From the NCBI GenBank assembly GCA_016214285.1, contig JACROV010000078.1:1-47307 (forward strand): a stretch of DNA of 47,307 bases, written 5' to 3'. Positions 36,192 through 43,062 of this stretch are shown here, piece after piece. Position numbers and translations under genes: made by a program. Every line of letters begins with the position of its first letter. Position 1 is the stretch's first letter. This DNA is from Candidatus Omnitrophota bacterium. GTDB taxonomy: Bacteria; Omnitrophota; Gorgyraeia; Zapsychrales; Zapsychraceae. A model generated the notes under the pieces. The model made no database searches. It was not told the DNA's origin and worked only from the letters and a program-made list of their open reading frames with translations.

Positions 36192-37357
36192 GTTTTTTCT
36201 TTTATCCCCCTGGCTTTTTCCCACGTGACTTCCTGTTTTGAACCAAAAAAACGTAATGTTCCTGCCAGCGCTGAAAAGTTCAGCAAACAAAAGACATACG
36301 GTATGTAACAGATTTTAGATATGAGGTTAAAGATACCATGCTTCTGGTATCTTGACAAGGCTCCTGTCACGGCCATCCCGTAAAAGACAATTTGCAGATA
36401 AAACATGATTTGGTATAACGGTTCGCCGATTAGGAGCAGATCCAGGATAAACAGCAGAATTAAAAATAACGGTATAAGCACCCGCAATAGTTTGTGTGAG
36501 AATAACTGGATGGCTATTGGGCTGCACAACGGGTTAAAGAGGTCAGGGAAAAGACCGAAAATTTGATAATTCCCGAAAAGCGTCCGGGTCTTGCGGCGGT
36601 GCTCTTCGCGCGGGCTGTCCGCCGCCTGATCATAGGCCTTGGCGGATTCATCCATAACCGCCCGATATCCTTTACGGATGATCTGTAAAGGGACAAACAT
36701 GTCATCCAGGACGATCCCTGCAGGGATCGGGACGAACAACTCCCGCCGGATGGCGTAAATGGCTCCTGTAGCGCCGAGCATGGAATGAAGACGGCTTTCG
36801 CGCGTGCGGATGAATTTTTCGTAATTCCAGTACAGGCCGACGCCTTTGGCCGTAGCCCCCTCTTCCTTCTTTTCTTTAAAAATAAGTTCGCCGCTTACGC
36901 ATCCCACGTGACGATCGGCAAGATTTGCCACGAGCTCCCGGATGGCGTTGGGAGCGAACGTTTGCCGCGCGTCGCAAAAAACGATCGCTTCATTTTTGGC
37001 CGCTTGGACAAGCTCGTTGATGGCCGCCATTTTTCCCTGGCGCCGCGGCCGTTCGATCAAATGGATCCGCGGATCGTTGAAGCCGCGGATGACCCGGGTC
37101 GTTTTGTCGGTGGAACCGTCCGAGCCGATGAGGATCTCCATTTTCTCTTTGGGATAATCCAGGGACAAAAGATTCCGGAGTTTTTCTTTTATAACATCTT
37201 CTTCATTCCAGACCGAAAGGACGACTGAAATTCTTGGTTCATAACTCCCCTTTTGGACAGGGTTTGACCATAACTGCGCCATGAGCCATAACAGCAATGG
37301 ATAGCCGAAGTAGCAGTAGAGCGTGAGTGATATAAGGATCCAGAACGCGAGGATCAT
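36188..37357 (-). CDS. Family 2 glycosyltransferase, membrane-bound
   Basis: The 389 residues begin with a membrane helix, followed by the GT-A domain: PRISVVLSVWNEEDVI, GSDGSTDKT, FCDARQ (DxD type) and a HRRKTRTLFGN acceptor loop. The C-terminal end has three or four membrane helices. This is the topology of processive exopolysaccharide synthases. It starts inside the XRE gene stop (ATGA) and ends inside the exosortase start (ATGA), hence is fully coupled to both. Confidence 0.9.
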   Translation of the reverse strand: MILAFWILISLTLYCYFGYPLLLWLMAQLWSNPVQKGSYEPRISVVLSVWNEEDVIKEKLRNLLSLDYPKEKMEILIGSDGSTDKTTRVIRGFNDPRIHLIERPRRQGKMAAINELVQAAKNEAIVFCDARQTFAPNAIRELVANLADRHVGCVSGELIFKEKKEEGATAKGVGLYWNYEKFIRTRESRLHSMLGATGAIYAIRRELFVPIPAGIVLDDMFVPLQIIRKGYRAVMDESAKAYDQAADSPREEHRRKTRTLFGNYQIFGLFPDLFNPLCSPIAIQLFSHKLLRVLIPLFLILLFILDLLLIGEPLYQIMFYLQIVFYGMAVTGALSRYQKHGIFNLISKICYIPYVFCLLNFSALAGTLRFFGSKQEVTWEKARGIKEKT

Positions 37358-37893
37358 AATTGAGACACGAACTGAACCATTACTTTATGGCCCAGCGCTC
37401 CAACGACTTGTTTAATAGTCAAAAGGCTGACATTATCGCGGCCGCTCTCAATGCGTGAAATGACCTGTTGGGACACGCCGAGCTTTTGAGCCAGACCGCT
37501 TTGTGTTAAACCGGCTTGCTTGCGCAAATTTTTGATCTGTTCCCCCACATCCCGGAACAGTTCCTCCCTCGGAGGAATCGTTTTGAGGGGCCGGATGGTG
37601 ATGCCTTTTTCCCTGAATGTTTCCGTCACTTTTTCATGGATGGCCTGCCAAAAGATAATCCTGTCTTCAGTCCATTTATCCTGCCGCATTTTTTTCTTGA
37701 TACGTTGCCAGTTGCGGAGAAAAATATTTTTAGGAAGGTAGTTTTTAAAAACTTCTTTCGGTATATTTTTTCTGGCCAGAAGAAGCGCGGCAAGTTCGGC
37801 AAACTTCGGATGCCGCTCATCCGTCAGGATATTTCTAATTTTTTGGGGAGGGATATTCCGGTCCCACAGCCAATCGGGTTTTTTTACCGTCAT
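37354..37893 (-). CDS. XRE-family antitoxin/regulator with N-terminal extension
   Basis: The 179 residues have a C-terminal helix-turn-helix (about 117-172: IKNLRKQAGLTQSGLAQKLG, SQQVISRIESG). The basic N-terminal region of about 110 residues (WLWDRNIPPQKIRNILTDER) is of unknown function but also occurs in partners of nucleotidyltransferase toxins. It overlaps the toxin stop and the glycosyltransferase start by 4 nt each. It probably binds the palindrome in the promoter at 38613-38641 and neutralises the upstream toxin. Confidence 0.82.
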   Translation of the reverse strand: MTVKKPDWLWDRNIPPQKIRNILTDERHPKFAELAALLLARKNIPKEVFKNYLPKNIFLRNWQRIKKKMRQDKWTEDRIIFWQAIHEKVTETFREKGITIRPLKTIPPREELFRDVGEQIKNLRKQAGLTQSGLAQKLGVSQQVISRIESGRDNVSLLTIKQVVGALGHKVMVQFVSQL

Positions 37894-38606
37894 TTGACTT
37901 CCTCCGCCAAAAGCGCGCCCACTTCATTTTTAAAATATTGATCCATCCGGCGAAAATCAATGGTTTTTTCCGTGACCAAATCCAGCATGCCCGTTTTTAT
38001 AGCCATCCGGTCGAATGTGCGATACCAGCGGATCAGGCCTTCCTTGACGGTTGCCGTCCCATAGCGCGCAACAAATTTGGCCAGAGGCGTCGAAATACTG
38101 GAAAGGCAATATAGATCATAAAAATCCTTAGCTTCCTGCCGGCCTCCGATGGTGATATGCTGGCCGACATCGTTTTGTGATGCCGTATGGCCGGCCACGG
38201 CATAAAGTTTTCTTAAGTAGATGTCTTCCAGAGAAACAACGTAAATACCGTCAACGTCTCTCAGAGGCTTAACGACCCGGACAAAGTCTTCCACAAAATC
38301 AATCTTGCACGTTTTTTCTTTTTTGTCCGTAAGCGTATACATCATGATCTTGGCGAATTGGTCCCCCGTTTTTTGGGCAACCAATTCCGCTTTCATGTTG
38401 AGTTCTTGCCGAAGGCAGGTTATGGCTTCCGCGATTTCTTTCGGTGAGAAAGATTTTGTAAAAAAGTCCAGATCATACGATTCCCGGTGTTGAAAATAGT
38501 AAAGCGACAAAGCGGTCCCGCCAACCAGGTAATAATGGTCGAGCTTGCCGGCCAGGCATGTTAATAGCCGTTTTTGTATGGAGAAATTTAGTTTGGATAC
38601 CTTCAT
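37890..38606 (-). CDS. AbiEii/AbiGii-type nucleotidyltransferase toxin
   Basis: About 238 residues of the DUF1814/AbiEii nucleotidyltransferase family. YLVGGTALSLYYFQHRESYD with LDFF is the active-site segment (GG, Asp-x-Asp). Later EDIYLRKLYAV and AKDFYDLY are the family's C-terminal motifs. AbiEii toxins modify tRNA or other targets; the activity here is inferred. An ATG at 38624 lies upstream of the predicted -10, so ATG 38606 is used. It is the first gene of the operon leading into the exosortase genes. Confidence 0.85.
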   Translation of the reverse strand: MKVSKLNFSIQKRLLTCLAGKLDHYYLVGGTALSLYYFQHRESYDLDFFTKSFSPKEIAEAITCLRQELNMKAELVAQKTGDQFAKIMMYTLTDKKEKTCKIDFVEDFVRVVKPLRDVDGIYVVSLEDIYLRKLYAVAGHTASQNDVGQHITIGGRQEAKDFYDLYCLSSISTPLAKFVARYGTATVKEGLIRWYRTFDRMAIKTGMLDLVTEKTIDFRRMDQYFKNEVGALLAEEVK

Positions 38607-38612
38607 GGCCTG

Positions 38613-38641
38613 AATATACAACAAATATGTTGTGTTGTCAA
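38613..38641 (-). promoter_or_regulatory. Toxin-antitoxin/exosortase operon promoter with operator
   Basis: Minus-strand TTGACA (38636-38641) and TATATT (38613-38618) are exactly 17 bp apart. The spacer contains the inverted repeat ACAACA/TGTTGT (38618-38633), a likely repressor site. The transcription start is predicted at about 38606, on the initiation codon, giving a leaderless mRNA. Confidence 0.75.
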
Positions 38642-38668
38642 GTATTATACAATTTATATAATGTATTT

Positions 38669-38700
38669 AAGTAGGGGCGTATTGTAATGCGCCCCTACTT
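38669..38700. repeat. GTAGGGGCG hairpin, possible terminator or dispersed palindrome
   Basis: A perfect 11-bp stem AAGTAGGGGCG/CGCCCCTACTT (38669-38679 with 38690-38700) overlaps the stop of the deacetylase gene. There is no T-run. The sequence resembles widely dispersed GTAGGGGCG palindromes of bacterial intergenic DNA. Confidence 0.7.
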
Positions 38701-39486
38701 CATCTTCAGCATCATCCGCCGGATCCAGTCATAAACGGACCCGCCCAACACTTTTTTTACACCGTTTTTGCAAGACCCAAGGACCATTTCCTTGAAGGGC
38801 GCTTTTCCATCGAGCGCTTGGGCGAAGCGGTCGATGGTCCAGTTCGACTTGACGGCAACGCGGCTGAAACAGTTTGTTCCAGCGCCTGACGGCGCTGGAA
38901 CAACGCCGTCAGGTTTTTCGGACACAAAAATATATCGATATCCCGCCTCACTGGCCATGCGGATGATCTTCTCGTTGCAGAATCCGCGCGGGATCGAAAT
39001 GCTTTCAACCGGGACCCCCAGGTTACGTTCCAGGTGTTTTTTGGAAGCGGAGAGTTCCTCCTGGATCTGCGTGTCCAGCAGATTGGTGAGGATCTCATGG
39101 CTGAAACCGTGGGAGCCGATGATCATCCCTTCAGCATTAAGTTGACGGATCTGGTCCCAGCCCATGTACCCATCCTTGCCGATGCGTTTGGCGATCAGGA
39201 AAAAGTGGCCGATAAATCCGAATTCCTTGAGCAATGGCAGAGCGACGGTGCAATTGTTCATTTCCCCGTCGTCGAACGTCAGAATGACCTCCTTGGTGCT
39301 AAAAACGTCCAGATTTTTACGGATGGTGATGGCCCGATAGAGGTGTTCTTTAAGCCACCCCAATTGGGCGTGGAAATTCTCCGTGGTGACGTCATAGAGA
39401 TCGGCGCCCGTTTCGCGCTTCCGCGGCATCGGCGTCTGCGGCGCAACGATCCCGTGGTACATGAGGACTATGGGTTGAGTGATCAT
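38695..39486 (-). CDS. Polysaccharide deacetylase
   Basis: A 263-residue NodB-fold enzyme with VLMYHGI at the N terminus, the metal-Asp motif VILTFDDGEMNN, the His pair HGFSH and PRGFCNE. No signal peptide is present, so it acts in the cytoplasm or at the membrane. It overlaps the upstream deacetylase by 4 nt. Its sequence contains a palindrome-coded segment DGVVPAPSGAGTN that looks inserted between conserved parts. Confidence 0.88.
   Translation of the reverse strand: MITQPIVLMYHGIVAPQTPMPRKRETGADLYDVTTENFHAQLGWLKEHLYRAITIRKNLDVFSTKEVILTFDDGEMNNCTVALPLLKEFGFIGHFFLIAKRIGKDGYMGWDQIRQLNAEGMIIGSHGFSHEILTNLLDTQIQEELSASKKHLERNLGVPVESISIPRGFCNEKIIRMASEAGYRYIFVSEKPDGVVPAPSGAGTNCFSRVAVKSNWTIDRFAQALDGKAPFKEMVLGSCKNGVKKVLGGSVYDWIRRMMLKMK
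38875..38913. repeat. Compound palindrome inside the deacetylase gene
   Basis: A perfect 12-bp stem TGTTCCAGCGCC/GGCGCTGGAACA (38875-38886 with 38891-38902) overlaps an alternative 10-bp stem CCTGACGGCG/CGCCGTCAGG (38885-38894 with 38904-38913). The core TTCCAGCG/GCTGGAA also occurs in the element inside the riboswitch (46759-46810). Confidence 0.7.
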
Positions 39487-40271
39487 TTATATCTCTCCAG
39501 TAGTTTATATTTGAAATTTTTAATGTTATCAAACCCGCTGACTTCGATGCGTCTGAGCTCATGAAGCGGCGTGTCGGGTTTATTGACGCCCGGTATGACG
39601 CTTAACGCGTACCGGAATCCCAGTTCCCGGATGATTTTTAGTGTATCCGCGTTATACTCGCCGTAGGGATAACAAAAGGTGTCCAGCCGCTCTCCCTGCG
39701 GCAGATTTTTATTTACACGGGCGCGGCTTTGCGCGATCTCTTCACGCTGGGTTTGGTAACTGAACTTGGGAAGATGCGGGTGGGACACCGTGTGGGCGCC
39801 GAAACTGATCCGGTTCGCGTACATTTCGGCGATCTCTTCCCAGCCAAGCATATCGCGTCCCGGAATATCCGCGTAACGGTTGAATTTTTGGTCGGTACCG
39901 ATGAGCCCGGTCGTCAAAAAAACGGCGGCTGGAAACCCGAATTTTCTCAAAACCGGGAACGCGTTGAGGTAATTATCCCGGTATCCGTCATCGAAGGTGA
40001 TGATGACCTTTGTTTTGGGATCTTGCCCGAATACCGCCGGATGCCCGGTCTCGAATTCCCTGAGACTGATCACCTGGCAGACGTTGGGATGCCGGTATAA
40101 GAACCGCATTTGCTCCGCGAAGGCTTTGGTGCGCGTGACGAGATTGTGCGCCGGCAGATTATCGTTGACGCGATGGTACATCAGGATGAGCACTCCCTCG
40201 GGAGAGTCGTATAGCCCCGCCAAATCTTTTACTTTTCTGAAGATTTTCTTGAACACTGATTCGTGCGGCAT
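39483..40271 (-). CDS. Polysaccharide deacetylase
   Basis: A 262-residue NodB-domain protein: LILMYHRVNDN, VIITFDDGYRDNYLNAFP, the HTVSH His pair and CYPYGEYN. It has the spacing of exosortase-associated (XrtA system) deacetylases, but this is not proof of class. It is distinct from the next gene, sharing only motif-level similarity. It likely trims N-acetyl groups of the exopolysaccharide made by the neighbouring transferases. The preceding gene ends 46 nt upstream. Confidence 0.88.
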   Translation of the reverse strand: MPHESVFKKIFRKVKDLAGLYDSPEGVLILMYHRVNDNLPAHNLVTRTKAFAEQMRFLYRHPNVCQVISLREFETGHPAVFGQDPKTKVIITFDDGYRDNYLNAFPVLRKFGFPAAVFLTTGLIGTDQKFNRYADIPGRDMLGWEEIAEMYANRISFGAHTVSHPHLPKFSYQTQREEIAQSRARVNKNLPQGERLDTFCYPYGEYNADTLKIIRELGFRYALSVIPGVNKPDTPLHELRRIEVSGFDNIKNFKYKLLERYK

Positions 40272-40317
40272 GTTTTTTCTAAGACCGCTTTCCGCATTTT
40301 CATGAAGGTAATAAAGA

Positions 40318-40857
40318 TCATTTTTTTATTGGAACTTTCTTTTCAGTTTGCTCCTCGAAAACAGTCAAACTGGACTTGAGAACATACAACGATTGTAATT
40401 TCATCTCTTCGGTCTGATTGCCGGGACTCTTCCGGTCTATTTTCTCCAGGTCCTTGATCTGTCTGTTAATTCGACTCAATCGCTCTTTCAACTCTTTCGG
40501 TGTTTCCCCCCTCCGCTCCATATGCCCTGCGGCATTTGAATGGAGCAAGGTTTTCTTCATATTAACATCCCACATATCAACATCCCATTGTGCCCGATTT
40601 AAGTGCAGATCCCTGTCCGTGAGGACCTGAATATTGTATCGCGCCGGATCCTCGGAGATCAAAGGATTATTCTTTGGCTCCCGCAAAACAGTCTTAACAG
40701 TTTCTTTGGGGATGGCAATAACATTTCCAGGCCGGTTTTTTAATATGCCGGGGTCATTGACGTATGAACTGATCAGCCTGTTCGTCATACCGATCAAAAA
40801 GACAAAAAGAATGACGAGTATAATTGTGAGGCTTAAAATATGTTGTTTGATCTGCAT
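40318..40857 (-). CDS. Single-pass membrane protein of unknown function
   Basis: The 179 residues have one N-terminal membrane helix (HILSLTIILVILFVFLIGMT), then an extracytoplasmic part with a short coiled coil (ETPKELKERLSRINRQIKDL) and Lys/Glu-rich tail. It is placed after the pseudopilin genes, so may belong to their machinery. A palindrome lies in its coding sequence (40515-40546). No homologue is recognised. Confidence 0.65.
   Translation of the reverse strand: MQIKQHILSLTIILVILFVFLIGMTNRLISSYVNDPGILKNRPGNVIAIPKETVKTVLREPKNNPLISEDPARYNIQVLTDRDLHLNRAQWDVDMWDVNMKKTLLHSNAAGHMERRGETPKELKERLSRINRQIKDLEKIDRKSPGNQTEEMKLQSLYVLKSSLTVFEEQTEKKVPIKK
40515..40546. repeat. Palindrome inside the 40318-40857 gene
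   Basis: Outer stem GCTCCAT/ATGGAGC (40515-40521 with 40540-40546) encloses an inner stem ATGCC/GGCAT. It codes in frame LHSNAAGHMER. Confidence 0.5.
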
Positions 40858-40863
40858 ATAATG

Positions 40864-41991
40864 CTAGATAGCCTTCCACGCATCGGGCTTTGCGACATAC
40901 CCTGAAGTACCGCCGCCGATCAACCCTTCGAACCCCGCGGGGACGATCTCATCAATTGTTGTGTCGGCATAATTAAATGCCTTTGTCGACCAAATCTCGC
41001 CAATGGCAATGCCCCCGTTGGCGATGACGCTGCCGTTAGTGACCGTCGTATCGTAAATGCCGTCAAAGTGAGCGATGCCATGGGTATAGATCACTCCGTT
41101 ATGACTGGATGGTAAAGCAACTGTTTCCAAATACCCTGCCCAGGAAATAATGTTAAGCTGTGAATCAGGCGCCGCGAAGCCCGTTTGATTATGGACAACT
41201 GTCCCCGTTGAAATAATAGTCATTTTTTGGTCCTTCTTCAACCCTTCCCCAAAAAGAATAATGACGTTCCCGTTGCCCTCGTCTCCCTCGACATAAATTA
41301 TTTTTTTCCCATCCAGGGAACTGTTGGGGGCCAGCAAGTACGTTCCGTTCCCCTTGATGTAGAGGACCTCTTCGGGGGGATAGTTTTGCAAGATGTCACG
41401 GTTGACCTGTACAAAATCGGCGAATTCATCCGCAATGCCGTTATTATTGGCATCGGGATAGGTCAGCGAAACAAGACCCGCGTTGACCCCCTCGTCCTTG
41501 TCTTCGATAAACACCCTTGAATGTTCACCGCGGTCAATTATTTTCCCGTTAAGACGCGTTTTATCATTAATGGCGACCATCGCCTTTTTACCGTCGATCA
41601 CAAGGTCGCCATTCGCGGAAACGGTGTTTCTGAAAACCTCCGGGGCTTTGGCCGGATATGTGATCTGTATGCTTTTTTCTATTCCGGCAAAGGTGCCGGT
41701 AGCCGTAACTGTGCGGTGCCTGAAATTTGAATCATCTTTTGTGACATGGATCATGCTATTGCCATCTTGTATGGTGTATGAACCTGTTTGATCCAGCATC
41801 CGCGGGTCTTTCATAAATGTATTTATTCCGGCTTCAGCAAGCCAAAAGGCGGCCGTTGTAAAGTAATGCCGGCGGGCATAGTTGTGCTCGTTGATATTAA
41901 AACTCGCGATCCCCGCGGACAGCGTGAGCAGGACGAACAAAACAATATAAGCCAATATAAGCACAGCCCCTTTATTGTTCAGCTTTTTCAT
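40864..41991 (-). CDS. PilX-like minor pseudopilin/surface protein
   Basis: The 375 residues begin with MKKLNNKGAVLILAYIVLFV, a PilX-type N terminus (short basic leader, Gly, long hydrophobic helix), followed by a large beta-rich extracytoplasmic domain. Part of it carries a DANNNGIADEFADF segment that resembles a calcium-binding Asp-rich loop. It overlaps the PilW-like gene by 20 nt. No prepilin Glu at position 5 is evident. Confidence 0.72.
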   Translation of the reverse strand: MKKLNNKGAVLILAYIVLFVLLTLSAGIASFNINEHNYARRHYFTTAAFWLAEAGINTFMKDPRMLDQTGSYTIQDGNSMIHVTKDDSNFRHRTVTATGTFAGIEKSIQITYPAKAPEVFRNTVSANGDLVIDGKKAMVAINDKTRLNGKIIDRGEHSRVFIEDKDEGVNAGLVSLTYPDANNNGIADEFADFVQVNRDILQNYPPEEVLYIKGNGTYLLAPNSSLDGKKIIYVEGDEGNGNVIILFGEGLKKDQKMTIISTGTVVHNQTGFAAPDSQLNIISWAGYLETVALPSSHNGVIYTHGIAHFDGIYDTTVTNGSVIANGGIAIGEIWSTKAFNYADTTIDEIVPAGFEGLIGGGTSGYVAKPDAWKAI

Positions 41992-42508
41992 TCCGTTCCT
42001 TTTGGGGTTTAAACCGGCTGGTCCTGGCTCTGAAGGCCACTTGTTCTTTGAGGTTCAAATCTATTGGCTGTATCACATTGGGTTTGGATTTCGCGCTGAT
42101 ATCAATAGAAATTAAATCCCCCGTTATGACATAATTAACGGAAGAAATATTGTTAGCGATAACTCTCGTGCCTGAACTATCCTGCCGGATCAGTTTGTTC
42201 GCGTCCTCTCCGCTGCCGGTCCAAAGATAGGAAATTTGTCCCGCGGAAGGCTTTAAGAAATTAAGCCTCACGCCGGGAGGAGTCTCCTCTTTAACGATCA
42301 AGGCCCCCCTGGCCTCACGCAGTTCATTGGTTAAGACAAGCAATGCCATGCGGACCTGCTGTCTTGCCATAATGCTGTCGACATAATAGCTCCACGTTCT
42401 CTCGCCCGCAAGAAATGTCGCGTAGATGCCGGCCAGAATGGAAACCGACAATACGGTCGTTACCATGACTTCGACCAAACTAACGCCTTGTCTGGTGTTT
42501 ATTCTCAT
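41972..42508 (-). CDS. PilW-like pseudopilin
   Basis: The 178 residues have the prepilin motif TRQG|VSLVEVMVTTVLSV, with the conserved Glu at position 5 of the mature helix. The ATG at 42508 overlaps the PilV-like stop by 4 nt (ATGA), preferred over an upstream start at 42562. The mature domain is a mixed alpha/beta pilin head. It belongs to a type IV pilus or type II secretion minor pilin set. Confidence 0.82.
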   Translation of the reverse strand: MRINTRQGVSLVEVMVTTVLSVSILAGIYATFLAGERTWSYYVDSIMARQQVRMALLVLTNELREARGALIVKEETPPGVRLNFLKPSAGQISYLWTGSGEDANKLIRQDSSGTRVIANNISSVNYVITGDLISIDISAKSKPNVIQPIDLNLKEQVAFRARTSRFKPQKERNEKAEQ

Positions 42509-42897
42509 TTGGTTAATTTGGTTCTTAAAGTAATTTGATTTGTCCGTAATTGTCTTTGCCAACTGACGGTTATTTGAATATTTAAGGGATCGCTCGCGGG
42601 ATCGGCAAAGTCAATGCTAAACGCTTCCGCGGGAAGCGTATTCAGGCCATGATCCTGGGCCCACCGCGCCCAATCAGTATTGACAATGCCGGCAAGAGAA
42701 CCGCGGGCCTGCATTTCTTCAAGCATATGTTCGGCGTTTGATGTCGCCACCGTCATGTCCCAGGCAGTGGCAGCCGATAACATCGAGCTGGTATATAACA
42801 TAAGGACCGCGGATATCCCGACCGACAAAATAAAGACCGCTAGGAGCAGTTCAATAAACGTAAAACCCCTGTTTCGTAGCTGCCTTATCCTGTTCAC
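42505..42897 (-). CDS. PilV-like pseudopilin
   Basis: The 130 residues start at GTG 42897 with AAAGAGGA upstream. RNRG|FTFIELLLAVFILSVGI is a textbook prepilin peptidase site with Glu5. It is first in the operon PilV-PilW-PilX-like genes, followed by the membrane protein and the two deacetylases. The 80-bp element (copy 2) sits 30 bp upstream, between this gene and its likely original promoter. Confidence 0.85.
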   Translation of the reverse strand: MNRIRQLRNRGFTFIELLLAVFILSVGISAVLMLYTSSMLSAATAWDMTVATSNAEHMLEEMQARGSLAGIVNTDWARWAQDHGLNTLPAEAFSIDFADPASDPLNIQITVSWQRQLRTNQITLRTKLTK

Positions 42898-42916
42898 GGG
42901 TCGCGTCCTCTTTGAA

Positions 42917-43017
42917 ATTAAATTATAGGGTTATGCCCTTGACTACCACTTCCAGCATACGATGGGCACGAAATCCTGTTGCACTGTTCATCAAAGGCAT
43001 AACCCTATTAAATTATA
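42917..43017. repeat. 80-bp inverted-repeat element, copy 2, with target duplication
   Basis: The 80-bp core at 42927-43006 is identical to copy 1. It is flanked by direct repeats ATTAAATTAT (42917-42926 and 43007-43016), extendable by one A. This is what a target-site duplication should look like. The duplicated bases contain TATAAT on the minus strand, so the insertion doubled a possible -10 box ahead of the pseudopilin operon. Confidence 0.88.
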
Positions 43018-43062
43018 ACAGATTATTGACGGCGGGGAAGGAATGATGGGAGAATGTCAAGT

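Noticed and set aside
36192-36290. Longer exosortase start
   Set aside because: The extra residues are the glycosyltransferase C-terminal coding region read in another frame; ATG 36191 shows the usual exosortase N terminus.
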